From: Knufia peltigerae | Lineage: Eukaryota; Ascomycota; Eurotiomycetes; Chaetothyriales; Trichomeriaceae | Assembly: GCA_030247855.1 (NCBI GenBank) | Contig: JAPDRN010000034.1 | Coordinates: 1-64,000, forward strand | DNA length: 64,000 nucleotides | Direction of reading: 5' to 3' | Shown: positions 21,510-34,931 of the stretch, piece by piece | Layout: every line of letters starts with the position of its first letter | How positions within the stretch are numbered: the first letter of the stretch is position 1 | Position numbers and translations under genes: made by a program | Notes under the pieces: model-generated | Told to the model about the DNA's origin: nothing | The model's database searches: none | The model's input: only the letters and a program-made list of their open reading frames with translations

Positions 21510-24500
21510 TCAATGTCTTTGGACACAGTTCCACTCATACTGCATTCATGATTAGCTGGATGGATGCCATTTATATCTTATACGGAAGAACTCACCACTC
21601 GGCCGTCTTCATCCCCAGTGTACACCAGTTGTGCCATGGGAAGGATACAACTAATGCCAGCATTGACGTTGGCTCCATCATCCCTGTTGTTATCTGCATG
21701 ATTCAATTGACGAATGAGTTCCAACTCGAATCGTCCTCCACGCGCGACTTTGCTCCAGATCCGGACTTGGCCCCTCTTATGGCCCGTGAAGACAAGGTCT
21801 CGTTCAAGCCACTCATTGCCAGCTCCTTCGTAGCATGCGCACGAAACAATGCTTTCTTGTAACCGATCTCCGGAATCCTGCCGTAGTATTCGGTCACCGT
21901 TGAGCGTGTACATGCTGATCTCATGGTCATGACATAGCACGATATTCCCGGTAACGTCGTTGATCGCTGCACATGTTACTGGAAGCCGGTCATCAAGCAT
22001 GCGGTTGAATTCACATCGGTTGAGGTCCCACAACATGACCTGCCCATCTGATGATGCAGACAACAGTGCGTTGAAGGCTCTCGAAACCGCTAGCACCGTC
22101 ACAGCTTTTCGGTGTCCAAATAGTGTTGCTCGCGGGTGCAATTCAACCGACTTGCCTGTGTCAATCACTGTCCAGACCGCAACCGTACAATCAGCGCCTG
22201 CTGTGACCAACGTTCTTGAATCGGTAAACAGAGCACACGACAATTGCCCAATGTGTAGATGCTCGAAAAGGCCAATCTGCTTGCGACTCTCCGTCGAATA
22301 GAAACGGACGCTGTTGTCGGAGAACCCCCATTCCATATACATCTCGTAGTCTGGAGGTATGTTAAGCCGGAATGCACCTGAGCACAACAATCGCTCAGAT
22401 TTCCATGACCAGCTCAGAGATGCAATCCTTTCTTCCGTTTCCAAAAGGGTCGAGGGAACCCGAGTCAAAGACTCTGCAGCCGTATCTAAACGTTTGTATC
22501 GGTGGCGTGTCTGTTCTCTTGCTGGGTGGGGTTTCGTGAAAATCTGATACGGGGTCTGGCCGAAGTTGTGAATGACTCCTATCGTCGCCAACCGATCTCG
22601 GGGGTCAGTGATGGAATCAAGGTCGCGAGCACCCTGGTACGACAGGTAGTGGAAGACATTGACGGCTTCAACCGCAGCTTCCCCTTTCTGCTTGCAGCCG
22701 AAGACGAGGTCAATCCACTTGTGCAGATTCTTGCTGACAAACGGACTTTCGAGAGCCTCTCGTTGCTTGGCTATAAATATTCTGGCATCACCTTTTGCCC
22801 ATGGTGGTAGCTCGACGTTGCCAATCGATTCGCTCGAGTTTTGCCTCGTCCCGAAATCAAAGTTGTTGACGTTCACCAAGAACTCAGGCAAGTAGTAGAA
22901 CTCGGGCGTCAGTTCACGCACGTCTGTAGGGATCAAGCGCGACGCGGACTTCCAGGCTCCTTCGATAGAGAAGAACATGCGATCAGGATGGTCGAACGTT
23001 CCACCTTGTAAGAGTAGATAGGATTTGACGAAAGGTTGCAACCGGATCAAGTATGAAGTTACAATCATGGCGGACGAGTAATGTGTCCCATAGTGGAAAG
23101 CCGGAGTACTGGCATCTCCCATCTCCGCCAGGGCCTCATAACGTTCACGGAATTGTCTTTCTCGTTCCGCCATCTGGCACCCCATGGGTTTGGAAAGATC
23201 GCGAAAACTTCGAGGGTCGGACAGATCTAATTCGTCGCTTGTATAGTCTGCGATGACCCAGGGAAACACAGGATATTGCGTCAGATCATTGTACGTTCTC
23301 CCCGCCATTGTGTTGACGAGCATGAGATAGTGGAAGTTTGACATTTCTCCTTTCTGCCACTTTCGAGTCGCAGCAAGGTAGTTCGATTGTTGGCCAAACA
23401 CATTGGCGAACTTTGAACCAAGAGTTTGTGGCTCGTCGTCGACACTCCTCAACGTTTCGTACCGCCAAGCTGTCTCGGGATGTGCAGCACTCAGCGCGCT
23501 GTGAGATGGCGATTTGGCGCTGACGAGGCTATGCAACTCATTCCGAATAGGGGGAGAGATGACGGTCAGCAGATAGCTTCTGCCATCACTGAAGAAGATC
23601 TCGATCGCCACATCTCGAAACAAAAAACGTCGCTTTGACACACTGATGATCTCCGACCATTTCCAACTGCGAGTGCCATGCTCTTCGTTCCTGGAGACAT
23701 TCTTCTTGTCTGCAACGTCTCGCCCAGATATCATCCTGACGTAGGGATCACGCTCCTCCTCGGGCGCTTGCCAGACATTCACAATCTCTCCATCTGCTCG
23801 CTGGAAGAAATTGTCGAGGAGATAAATGTAGTCTTTGCCAAGGATGAGTAGACCTTCGACAGCTTCAAGTCCAAGAATCCGGGAAATATTGGCGACATGC
23901 TTGACCTGATCGCCTCGGTGAAGACTCCGCATAACTTTGCGATTCTTGTCCTCGAAATCGTCTAGCTCGACATTAGGGTCTTCAACCATCTCGAAACTAT
24001 CATCGCCTTCTACCACTTCGCTCTGTTGCTCGTTCTCGTGATTATTGACCGAGTCATCTGGCTGCTGTTGACCATAGGATTCCTCCTCGATTTGAGGGAA
24101 AGGTTCAGTACCGGTGTTGATGTGTTTTGGTGTTGCAACCATAGGAGTCGCTCCACCGGGAGTTGCGCCGATGGCCTCAAGGTTAGATATTTTCGTATTA
24201 CGAGTGTCGAGCCTCAATGGCGGCACCTCTGATCCTTTTCGCTTCGGTTGGTCATTTTCTGCTTTGCTGAAGTCCTCGTGAAGTCGCATGCGCATTCTAT
24301 TCCGGCCTTCCGTCTGGTCAAGCCGCCATTTTTGGTCCTTTTTGGCATAGAACAACCCTCCAGGTCTGCTGGTGTCCCTTTGCATTCGATTGAAACTGGT
24401 CTCAGTATAAAGAAGGTCGTCTTGTTGGTCCTGCAATAGCCGCTGATGTTTGAGGTATTCTGACGAATATATATTGGCTGTCCAGTTCTCAAATGCTAGT

Positions 24501-27500
24501 TCATGCCGGCGGATCAGATCTTCCCGATCAGCTTCTTCTTGTGACCACTGCCTCACCTTCTCGCGTCTGCGGGAAATCCTCAAGCGTCCGTTCTCTTCAG
24601 TACGCTTATTCTCGTTGGCCACGAAGCTAGTCCACTGTTTGGACAGTGTATCGAAGAACAACGTGTCTAGCTCATCTCTGTGCTCATCAACCCAATGCAG
24701 GAAAGCCTCGTTGTCGAGCTCCACAACCTTTGCAAAACCAGATGTCAGGCCCATTTGCTCATTTGTATCAGTCTGACCGAATATGGCCGAAGCTTCATCG
24801 GGCTTTTGAACGAGTATGATTCTCCAAAGATTAGCCGCTGTTTGCCGAACAGCATCCGTGGAGGAGACTAGATTTGCGTAAAGCAAATAGCAAACGAGTT
24901 GCAAATTACTCGATTGTGTTTCTTCGGCAGAGAGTAAAACTGTTTGCCAATAAGTCAGCTTTTCCAGAAAAGGCAACGATTCATTGTCCTGGATTGAAGA
25001 CAAGCTGAGCAGGACAGTTCGAAAGACAACAGCACGAATAATCGCAATTGTTTGCGCGCACAGCCGGACACTCTTCATCTTGGCTATGTCAGGACGTTGA
25101 AGGTACTCAAGAATGGAACCGGCAAGATCAAGGACAGGATCAGCTCCACCAATGAACCAGCCTTCAAAAAGGGCTTCTTCGAGGTGACTGAATAGTCGTG
25201 CAAGGTTGATCAAAACTCTTGGTTCGGTCAGAACCTTCTGGTCCAACGCAATCTGGGTCGAAAGCTGTGAGACTGTATTTCTAAGAATCCACGTTTCAAA
25301 GTAAGTTTGGTGCTCGACAAAGCCAGGTGGTGTTTTGAGGAAGAGTCCCAGCCCAGGAAAGTCCTTTCTCATGAGAATCTGGTCCAGGAAAATAGCTACG
25401 ACTATTTCCAGTAAACTTTGGACGATCGAGTGGCCCTCGTTGAGCTCTGGCATTTTTCGAGTGGCGGAGTCAGAGCCGTCAGCATGGCCAGCTCTAGTTC
25501 CATTTCCATTTTGATGAGCCTGCTCTCGTGTCACAAGAACAAAGGAAGAACCTCGCCGGAGTGTTGTGCCTCGGGATCCTACGGGAGATGGCTCGACCTC
25601 AGACGTGCGTATTATGGGCGATGCGGTGGATAAGGGATGGACAACAACATCGGCACCATCAAATGTCAACGTGGAATCTCGAGCATCCAGTTCAGTCCGT
25701 GCTTCGACAATATCGGAACCAACCACTACCGGGAAAAGAACAGTGAGGAGTTGCTGGACGTAGGACGAGCTACTAGTAGCTGTAAAATCTCGGAATTTTC
25801 GTGACCTCGTGTGGAGGTCTGCGAGGAATCGAACTACAGTGTCGAATGTCTCGACATGTTGGCTAGTCACAATAGTAAGGAATGGGTTTGGTGGCGCCAT
25901 TGTTGACATCGACAGCCTCTGAGGCGGTTGTTCCAAATCTTCTAGAGGAGGCGCCAGAGTAACAGCAGCTTGATGACGTTTGGACGCTACTATTGTTTTA
26001 AGGCCACTCTGGAGCATAGCCATGATGACTTCGAGGATTTCCGGGTACGCAACTGAAAATTCCTTCTTGCCGGCGAATAAATCGATGAAGCCGAATAGGT
26101 CGAAACTTCTGTCCAGGTCAAGATTGCAGACGTCGAGGTTGAACAAGATTGCAAAACATGCAGGCCACAATGCTGGAAGATGCCACCACCTCTTGAGTCG
26201 ATATGCCATAACTGTGAAGCCAGATGTTTTGGAAGTATCCTTGAATTTCTTGACGTAGCTATCCCCATGCACAACTAGCAATCGTGCCAGTATCCTCACT
26301 GAAAGCACGACTACTTCAGGGGAGGTCTCAGAGAGCAGGTAGAGGAGCCACTTGTTCGTCACAGTCTTCGCAAACTTCTTGATCATAGTGTCGTCGTCCT
26401 TACGGCATAACATATCCGAGTACAAACGGAGAACCTCAACGCCTATCTCGAAATGTGTTAGGTTGGAGGTGGCTTCATCTTGTCCACTCTTCGATGACCC
26501 TGCAGAGGAGCTTCGTTGTCGAGCTTCTCGACGTGTTGGCTTGCGAAATTGCAGACCAGTGTTACGTTTGTTAACGGAGAACGTAACAAAGAGTGCAAGC
26601 GATCGCAACGTTTCTGCGGACATAGACTGAGGCAGAAGCACCTTGAAAGCAGCCATATACATTGGTATGATGGCCCTGGACACAGGCTCTGACTTCAAAG
26701 CTTCCATAAGTCGCTTCAGAACTCGCATTCTTGAAAGCCTCTTTAGGTTGAAGCGTTTGAACTCACTCTGCTCAGCAAAAACGAGGAATTGCCCGAAGTA
26801 CAGTTGCTGTACCGGGAGAGGGCTGCATCGCCAGATGCTGCTGTCTGCTACCAGAACTTTGTACGCCAAAGGGTTATTGATGACCGATTTCGACAAATTT
26901 TCGTGGTCATACCCAGTGAACGAGAGTATGGATTTCAAAACCTGGAGACTCAGCGCATTTCTATCGAGCCGAGGAGTAGGGATGGCAATAGTCGTCTTTG
27001 CCGGTTCACTGTTGTTTTGTGAAGGAAGCATCAGTTTCTCCTTCAGAATCATTGCCAGAATAGCATAACCTCCATCACGTTCCATTACCTCACTGTTTCT
27101 CCAGCTGTGGCGCACTGTCTCCAGTAGGATATCGACAGCAAGGGCAACGTCCTCAGTCGTTCGAGCACGTTGCAAAAGACAAAGGCTAACAGCACCACAG
27201 CCACCTAAACGCCAGCTAGCATCATCAAGGGAATGTGGCACAGTCACAGTAGGGTCTCCCATCAGCAGGAATACGCCACGAGCTTGAGTTAGAGCATCAT
27301 TGATGGCAGGTACCGCGCCGTTAATGGCAACAGCATTGGTGCCGGAGCGTGTATAGGCGACCAGGTTTTTGGCAGCCAATTTTGACAGAGACTTTACGAG
27401 TTGAGTCTCGTCAATATTGTTTCGATCATCGTCGTCCAAAATGGTGGCGGGAGATATGTTGATTAGGATCTTGTCTTCGCGGATAAGATGGCTGGCCTTT

Positions 27501-29254
27501 TGCCTGATTGCTAAGATAAGCTCAGACTGGTCTTCTTTCCCAGGGTGCAGCATCTCGTTTCTTAGATTCAAGGCGGCGGAAGCCTGGTAAGTCTGAAATG
27601 ACCCGAGGCAGTCTTGAAAATTGCCATGATATTTCGGCCCCAGATGATAGAAAACTGCGATTAGATCATCACTTATTGCGTCTGAGAATAAGATGGCAGA
27701 GCCCAACGACCATTTCGAGACGCAAGCTGTACCCGCGGCACGAGGAGAAAGGTCCTGAGGCGTACCGAAGAATGCCTGAACCTTTGGATTGGGTTGTCCA
27801 CGCTCGCTAGGAGGAACGCCCGGATAGTTGGCCTTTTGCTGTTCCACGAACTCTCCATCGACAAAGAGGAAGGCTCGGGATGACGATGTAGTCCGCGGTC
27901 TTTTATGGACTATGCAGATATGGTACCACGTATCTGGCTGAAAGGCTACCGACTTGAATCTAACGCTCGGTCTGTTTCCTTGGATTGCGGTCTGGAGAAT
28001 GAGATGATGTGTGTCTTTCTCCAAATACGCTAGGATGAAGCAAGTCTGACTCTTATCAAAGGCACCGAAGAGGGTGGTATGTGCTTGGGTATCGAAGAGG
28101 TCGAAGCGAGCCCAAAGACTCAAGGTATAGCCGGATGTCTCGACGGGAGGAAACGGCCTACCCAGATTGGCTAGTTCTGTGGAAGCATAACCCTGTTGAG
28201 ATAGGTCAAACTGAACACTAGGGGGCTGTCTCGATGCTTTCACCGCATCAAGCAGAAAAGCCCCTCCCTCAGAAGATGCTGCCGCCTGGTTGAACAGGTA
28301 ATGGGCGTCAACCAGACTCGAGACCCCTTCTTGACAGAGGACAAGGGCGGCTTCTTTGAACTGCGCCCTTTCCACATGTGATAACTGTTCTTCAAACACA
28401 AGCTGTAGCATCGCAGTGAAGGTTCCGGCAGTATGAGCGGAAACGAGGTTATGTCTTGATATCGAAAGGACATCTCTCAGGCCCATTGGTAGAGCCAATC
28501 GTATAGATCGCAGTGGTATATTGCCTCCCTTTATGCCGATATTCCATAGAATAAGTATTGTGGTTAGCAACTCGGGCAAAGCGAGTTCATCCACATTCGA
28601 CATCGACTTGGACACCGCAGTCTGTACAACGCTGACAGCATCCTCAGAAACAGGTTTCACGTCTTGTTTGTTGACAACTCGCTCGGCAGCCGTGTAGATA
28701 TCATCGACTACTTCCACTCCAGCCGCTGTCGCGAAGAGAAGGCCAAAGAACTGCTCAAGGTACAACTCATCACTGCTTTGGCACGACACAAGAGCCAGAC
28801 ATTGCTGCAGAGTACACTGTAAAGACTCCCATCCGTTGGATTCCACCTTTGTTCTAAAATACCTTTGGCTGCCTTCATGTCCTTCTAGTGCAGCTCCCAG
28901 CACAGCGAACCACTGTGACAGTGTCTGCAGAAAGACTTTGATGTTGGACGAAGGATTTTCTTGCGCTCCATAGGTATCGGTCAACGACCGAAGCAGACGG
29001 AGCAGTGCCTGTAAACCACCAGCACGTCTAAAGCCACTCTTGGCTCCGTGAAGTTCAGCATCATCCTTGAGAAAGTGCCGCAGTTGTTGTAACGCGGCTG
29101 ACTGGTCTAGACTATCTTGCAGGTTTCCAAAGGAGGAGCGGTCCAGTGCATCCAAACTCTTCACCAGGGCAGCTATGTCTTTATCCTGCGGACGAAGGAT
29201 ATCAGCGATTGAGACAGCCCGACTTCGTCCAGGTATTGGCACGGTAAGACCCAT
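21510..29254 (-). CDS. BEACH-WD40 scaffold protein (Bph1/LYST/neurobeachin family)
   Basis: A 2562-aa protein: one 7659-nt exon (29254-21596), a 56-nt intron (GTGAGT, branch GCTAAT, TGCAG) and a last exon of 30 nt (21539-21510) encoding YEWNCVQRH. Unspliced reading ends in a spurious tail instead of completing the last WD40 blade. From the N-terminus: armadillo-like helices; a concanavalin-like lectin domain at about 350-545; more helices; a PH-BEACH domain from about 1770; the BEACH domain at about 1955-2230 (NFHYLMLVNTMAGRTYNDLT, KWIDLVFG); and WD40 blades from about 2280. The family regulates membrane traffic and vacuole/lysosome fission and fusion; yeast Bph1 acts in vacuolar sorting. No nearby gene explains it. 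Confidence 0.95.
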
Positions 29255-30440
29255 ATTGTTTTAACCCCCTCTTATCTGGTCTTGACACCGCAGCTTGCAT
29301 TGGACTCGACCGCATGTGGATTGCACGCGAGGAATCGTTCTGTGAGGGAGGGTCAGGGGTATCGCAGCATTGTTGGCCGGTAGCACCCGTAAGCAGGCTG
29401 ATTCGTGTTGGTGAAGATATGTCTATCACTGTGGTCGGTAAGGGCGGAGGAATTCTCGTTGCAGTGGTTTTTGCCTGCCTGTCAGTAGCAAACCGAAGAC
29501 ACTTGCAGGGCAAAGAATGAGGTGGAGAAGAGGACAGTCTCTGGCTTTTGAATCTTGATAAATTATACACTTGGAAAATGAACACAATGCCGATATGCTA
29601 TATCTCAAGTGAGGTCTAATACTAGGTGTGTAGTACTCGTACTTTATTGAGTGCATGTCCCACAGGGCACGAGTACGAGCGTGTATGCCTGCAGAAAGTG
29701 CGGGACTCGGACTCTGCCAGTGACGTTAGCTGACAACATGCTGAGACCATGGCCCCCAGGTACAGCCCCCAGGGCGTCTGTGTCTGCATGTGTGTAGAAG
29801 GATGCCGGAAACTCAGAACCAGAATCTCCCATAACGCCCATCAGTAAGGAGTATGCTTGTGATATATGTACGGAGTACGGAATGCTGTACCGTATGTGTG
29901 AGGATCTTGTTTATGTGGCTTTGCTACCGCCATCGTCATTCATTGAAGGGGATTCCGGAGCAGTGGAGGCCAGAGTGCAAATAGTGCCTGGTGTAGCGCT
30001 ATAGAGTGTGGCTGGGGGTGCGGCTATCATCCCAATATTAGGTGCCCCGAGCCTCTCTAGGTGCCTATGAAGCCCGCTGCGCTCTGTCCCCGGTCATTTT
30101 ATCGGTGACTGTGGCAACCTGTCACTTGCTGGCGACAACCATCGAGTCATGTGCGCAGGGCTTCCGTCGCCAATGTGGAGTGGCCTATCCGCTTTCGGCT
30201 AAACGCAATTGCCCGCTCTGTGGCATCATCTGAATCACCTTCGTTGCCTGTTATCAGTTCCATTCATCCTCTCTCACACCCTGCTATCACTCCTGCCATC
30301 TCCCATCTCCCACTGCCTTCTCATCCTTCATCTCTATCTACTTTTCATCGTCTCTTATTGTTCGGCTTGCTCATCTCGAGTAATAGACCTCCTGTTCTTG
30401 TCCCTGCACCACCTCGAAGCCAGCTTCCGTACTTGTCATC
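29255..30440. other. Divergent promoter, BEACH gene and vacuolar protease
   Basis: 1.19 kb between divergent starts. It contains TACGGAGTA at 29869-29877 and a CACGAGTACGAG stretch at about 29669. From about 30235 a long CT-rich leader (CATCCTCTCTCACACCC) runs into the protease start, typical of a highly expressed fungal gene. I see no gene here. Confidence 0.6.
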
Positions 30441-32104
30441 ATGAAGGGCCTGGTCCTTTCTCTCCTCCCTCTCCTGGCGGCAGGCTCGCCAATACTGGTT
30501 GACACCATCCACAATGATGCTGCTCCTCTCATCTCCTCCTCTAACGCAAAGGAGATCCCCAACTCCTACATGGTCGTCTTCAAGAAGCACGTCACCGAGC
30601 GGGATGCCTCGGCTCATCACTCCTGGGTTCAAGATGTCCATCTCTCGAGAGAGACGACCAAGCAAGAGCTGCGGAAGCGTAGTCAAGTTCCTTTCTCAGA
30701 TGACACCATCTTTGAGGGCTTGAGACATACCTACAACATCCCGGGCGGCTTCTTGGGTTACGCTGGTCACTTTGATGAAGATGTCATCGAAATGGTCCGC
30801 AGGCATCCAGATGTGAGTAATACCATGTTTCATCACCTTCCATCCTCAAGATCCCTTATCGGCAAGCTATGACCCAAGTTCCATCATAATGGGCATCTGC
30901 TGGTGGGCCTTTTTTGTGCCCAGATCTCAAATACGTAGTCATCGCCTCTCATCTCACCGGGACGAATGCTCACGTGCCTGCGTAGGTCGATTACATCGAG
31001 CGAGACTCGGAGGTTCACACCCTCAAGGAATCGCCTTCCCTGGAGAAGAATGCTCCTTGGGGACTTGCTCGTATCTCCCACCGTGACGCTTTGAGCTTTG
31101 GTGATTTTAACAAATACCTCTACTCTGCCGACGGTGGCGAGGGTGTTGATGCCTATGTTATCGATACTGGCACCAACATCGAACACGTTGACTTCGAAGG
31201 CCGTGCCAGCTGGGGTAAGACAATCCCCGCTGATGATGAGGACATCGATGGTAATGGACACGGTACTCATTGCTCCGGCACTATTGCTGGCAAGAAGTTC
31301 GGTGTCGCCAAGAAGGCCAACGTTTATGCTGTCAAGGTCTTGAAGTCCAACGGCAGCGGTACCATGAGCGATGTTGTCAAGGGCGTCGAATGGGCAGCAG
31401 AGGCACACTCAAAGACCGTCAGCGCGGCAAAGAAGGGCAAGAAGAAGGGATTCAAGGGCAGCGTTGCCAACATGAGCTTGGGTGGTGGCAAATCCCGACT
31501 CCTCGACCTCGCTGTCAACGCAGCTGTTGACGCCGGTCTCCACTTCGCTGTTGCTGCCGGTAACGACAACGCCGACTCTTGTAACTATTCCCCTGCTGCA
31601 GCGGAGAAGGCCATCACTGTCGGTGCATCTACCCTGGCGGATGAGCGAGCATACTTCTCCAACTACGGTCCCTGCAACGACATTTTCGCCCCGGGTTTGA
31701 ATGTCCTTTCCACCTGGATTGGCAGCAAGTACGCAACCAACATCATCTCTGGTACCTCCATGGCCTCTCCCCACATTGCTGGTCTTCTTGCCTACTTTTT
31801 GTCTCTTCAACCAGCTAGCGACTCGGCCTACGCTGTTGCAGACATCACCCCTAAGCAAATGAAGGCAAACATGATTGCTATTGCTACTGAGGGTGCCTTG
31901 GATAATGTCCCAGCCGACACAGCCAACATTCTGGCCTGGAACGGTGGTGGCAAGTCCAACTACTCCGACATCGTCAACGACGGTGGCTTCGCTGTCAACA
32001 AGGGGTTTTCCCCAGAGGAGTATCTCTCGGAGAAGGCCCACGAACTCAAGGTCGAGCTCAAGCGTGTCGCTGAGGAGCTCGAAGCCCTCATCGAGAAGGC
32101 TTAA
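30441..32104 (+). CDS. pepC: PepC/Prb1-type vacuolar subtilisin (S8 family)
   Basis: A 496-aa zymogen serine endoprotease. Exons 30441-30812 and 30986-32104; the 173-nt intron (GTGAGT...TGCGTAG) joins RRHPD to VDYIERDSEVHTL. Signal peptide at residues 1-15 or so; inhibitor I9 propeptide at about 40-135; catalytic domain from about 145 with D184 (VIDTGTN), H216 (GNGHGTHCSG) and S382 (SGTSMASPH). The C-terminal extension ends in a charged helix (ELKVELKRVAEELEALIEKA), as in Aspergillus PepC and the Penicillium group 18 allergens. The role is turnover of proteins in the vacuole and activation of other vacuolar enzymes. No intron interrupts the catalytic domain. Confidence 0.95.
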
Positions 32105-32668
32105 ATGGGTGCCTTGCTTTGATGCTACCTATTACTGCCTGCTCATTCTGAAACTGAATGTTCTGGGAAGGGCATTGGGAGAGGAGTCATCATAATCACA
32201 ACACGGTCCCATCTATCGGACTACATGGTTTGGAGAAGTCTCGACGGCCATTGTTTCAAGGAGCATATGGGGATTTTTGTTTGTACTAGACCTGACCTTC
32301 AAGGGTCTCGATGCTTTTCAACTACATAGGCCCGTATCATTTACTGAGTTGCTAAAGATCTCTTCGTCATCTTTCATAAGTGTAGTTTGTATACCTACCT
32401 AGGCAGGCACCAAGTGACTGTAGTTTGTATCTTCGGTCTTACAGAGGTTGGGGTGTCTCAGAGCTGCGAGATATGACTCACATGTTTACTTCTACAATAC
32501 TTTGCACTCTGTGTCAGTCAGGCAGGAGTCCGCGGGGCCTGTTATTGAACTGGGTAGATGGCGAGCATAGACGGGGCCGTCCAGGTGTCCGAAAGAAGAA
32601 AGAAACACTGTATCATCTGGGTTACATTTCCAACTCACCACAAAGTACGTAGCACAGCATGCGAAAAA
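32105..32668. other. Convergent 3' region, protease and RBR gene
   Basis: 564 bp with only short frames. TACCTACCTAGGCAGGCACC at about 32392 resembles the CCTAGG-containing palindromes elsewhere in the window. I see nothing else. Confidence 0.5.
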
Positions 32669-33920
32669 TCACCAAATCCTCGGATAGTAGTCGAGTCCAA
32701 GTCCAATACCTCCATGCACCTCATTCATGTGGCCGTAGCACGGGTCGCTAGACTCAAAGACCTCCATGCACACCCAGCAGATGTGTGCCCTGCAGCCCGC
32801 ACAAGTCATGTGGTTGCACCCTTCTGTCTTCTCGATCGGCGTCGTGCACTTGGGACAGTCCCTGATGTCGAGTTCCCTCTTCAGTTTCTCGAGGGCCGCG
32901 CGGCCGCCGGACGCAATGTCTTTGTACTCGGCACACGTGTGGTCGCCGTGTCGGGCGTGGCAAGACGTGCAAAGCCTCTCGAGGCAATTCGGACAGGTGT
33001 GCGTGGCGGCCCCCATCGAGTTTGCGGTCGTACCGGTGGGAGTGCACCGGTACACGTGACCACAATCCGGGGTCGGACAGTACCGAAAGGTGTCCGGGTG
33101 GCGTTGGACGTGTGCTTCAAAGGACGATTTGAGAAGATCGTCAAAGGCGGACGAGGAGACATGGCCCTTCAGTTCCTGTAGAGTGAAGATGGTTGTGCAA
33201 GTGCCCCCACCCCCTTGACACTTGATTGAAAAGTTGGTATTCTTGCTGGTGGTCGACGAAGGGGCGGATCTGCAGTATCCTTCCAAGCATTCGAGGCAGT
33301 ATGTGTGCTTGCACGAGGTTTGGATGGGAGTGTCGGCTTCGCAAAAACAAATTGGACAGTCTTCCCCGGACCCTGTTGTTGCACTGTCGGATGGAGAGCC
33401 GACCTCAATAATGGAACTTTTGCCGTCCATGACCGCCACGGCTGTTTCCCATTGCTGCTGTGTACCGTTGATGATGATGCTCCTTGAGACCACATTGAAG
33501 ACCGGGACGTTGTTGCCCAAGGCCTGCTCAATGCTCTTAAAACCCCCCTTGATCGCCCATGAAAATTGGTGAGGGAGACGACTCCTCTCTGAGTATGTCG
33601 GTAATGCGGCGGATTGTAAGCTCAAGTTTCTCAGATGGCCCGTGAAAGCGTAGTTGGTGTTTTGATTTGTCTCTCGCGATAACTACGCAAAGATCCTTCT
33701 CAATTGACTTGAGCTTCTTGTATACGCCTCCAGTGCTGTTGAGCCCCGAAGACCAAACAACTTTCCCGCCATCCTCAATGACCACTCCATTCGAAATCTC
33801 TTCAAGTATTCTGCGAGCATTTGCGACGTCCTTCACGTCGTCACCCTCGACTTTCAATGTTGTATGTAATATGCCAGGATAAACGTGGAATGTCAGATGA
33901 TGCTGTTTTCGCCATGTCAT
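32669..33920 (-). CDS. RBR-type E3 ubiquitin ligase module, frame broken upstream
   Basis: The 3' part is an intact RING-IBR-RING2 module: RING1 CPICFCEADTPIQTSCKH, IBR around RYCPTPDCGHVYRC and RING2 CPKCTTPIEKTEGCNHMTC, whose Cys before NH is the expected catalytic thioester residue. The closing block HICWVCMEVFESSDPCYGHM then NEVHGGIGLG is the C-terminus seen in plant DEAH11/DEAH12 helicase-RBR proteins; no helicase lies upstream. Frame 1 (open 34025-33537, first ATG 33920) has coding character, but the RBR part is one frame over; the switch falls at about 33545-33600, and no consensus donor exists there. Either a one-base indel or a sequencing error is likely. An unbroken ORF from ATG 33430 (253 aa) still covers the whole RBR. 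It may be a truncated relic. Confidence 0.7.
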
Positions 33921-34025
33921 GCTCTCCTCATCAATTCTGCTCTTCGAGGCCAGGTAGAAGGTCGTCAAAACTTTGATCTTCGCCGAATGCCTAAGGATAA
34001 CAGTGATTGTGCCTGCCGGTTCGCC

Positions 34026-34931
34026 TTAGTTCTGGCGCAGCTTCGCATGTAGTCTGTTTCGTGAGTGTGACCCTACAGCCTGATAGGTCACCAGCAAGCG
34101 AGCTCACTGCGACCTCGTCTCGACTGCCTCGTACATTAATGAGCAGTGAAGTGAAACGAGAGCTCACCTTCCAGATCGAGTAGCACTTATAGTCAGTTTA
34201 GGGTGTTGATTTCGGGGCGTCTATGTGCTGCGCTGCACGATTGACGGTCGTCATGGCGTATTGTTCATGTTTACATGGCGATTGCATGTGGAAGAAAATG
34301 ACTGCGATTACTCTGTGCATCGCGGGGTAATGAGAACCTCAGTAGCGAGTCACATGGTAGAGTTGGCTTCGGCGCATATTCAGCATAACGAGATTGCTCT
34401 CAACCCTCGATATTTGTTAATCAGATACTCGGTATGAGTACTGGCATCCAGATCAAGACAGAGCACAGCATCCCGTCCGTGATGCTGAAACTAAATGATC
34501 GGAGCCTCGCACGCTTCCATCTCCAACAACCTTAACGACTCGGACTAGACGTCATCTCCATTTTCAAGTTTATCATGTTGTCATTACCGATCCCTCAATG
34601 GGCTTGTCATTGGATGATGAGCTACAACGAGATCCTCGTAGATCACCGAAAGTTGATCATGCGTCGCGATGTGTAGCTAAAAAGGAGCTGGTTTTCTGGT
34701 ATCGGGCCCTCTCCCCTCCTCCTACACCGACACCTTCAGCTACGGCTGCATCTACACCTACACCCTCTCTGTTCATTTGTCTTTTGTCTGTTATTGTCAT
34801 TTCATAAGATCGTGTTTTCTTTTCCTCAACTTTTATCGAGCGTCCGTGAACCGCCGCGCCATTTTTATAATGTGCTTGTGATTTCCACGATACCTTGAAC
34901 TGCACGCTGTATCGTCATTCCTAATCCCACC
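34026..34931. other. Intergenic, RBR gene 5' side to sugar transporter
   Basis: About 0.9 kb. No helicase-like coding sequence is found that could complete the RBR gene. The stretch before the transporter is pyrimidine-rich (CTACACCGACACCTTCAGC and CTACACCTACACCCTCTC), suggesting its leader. Confidence 0.6.
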
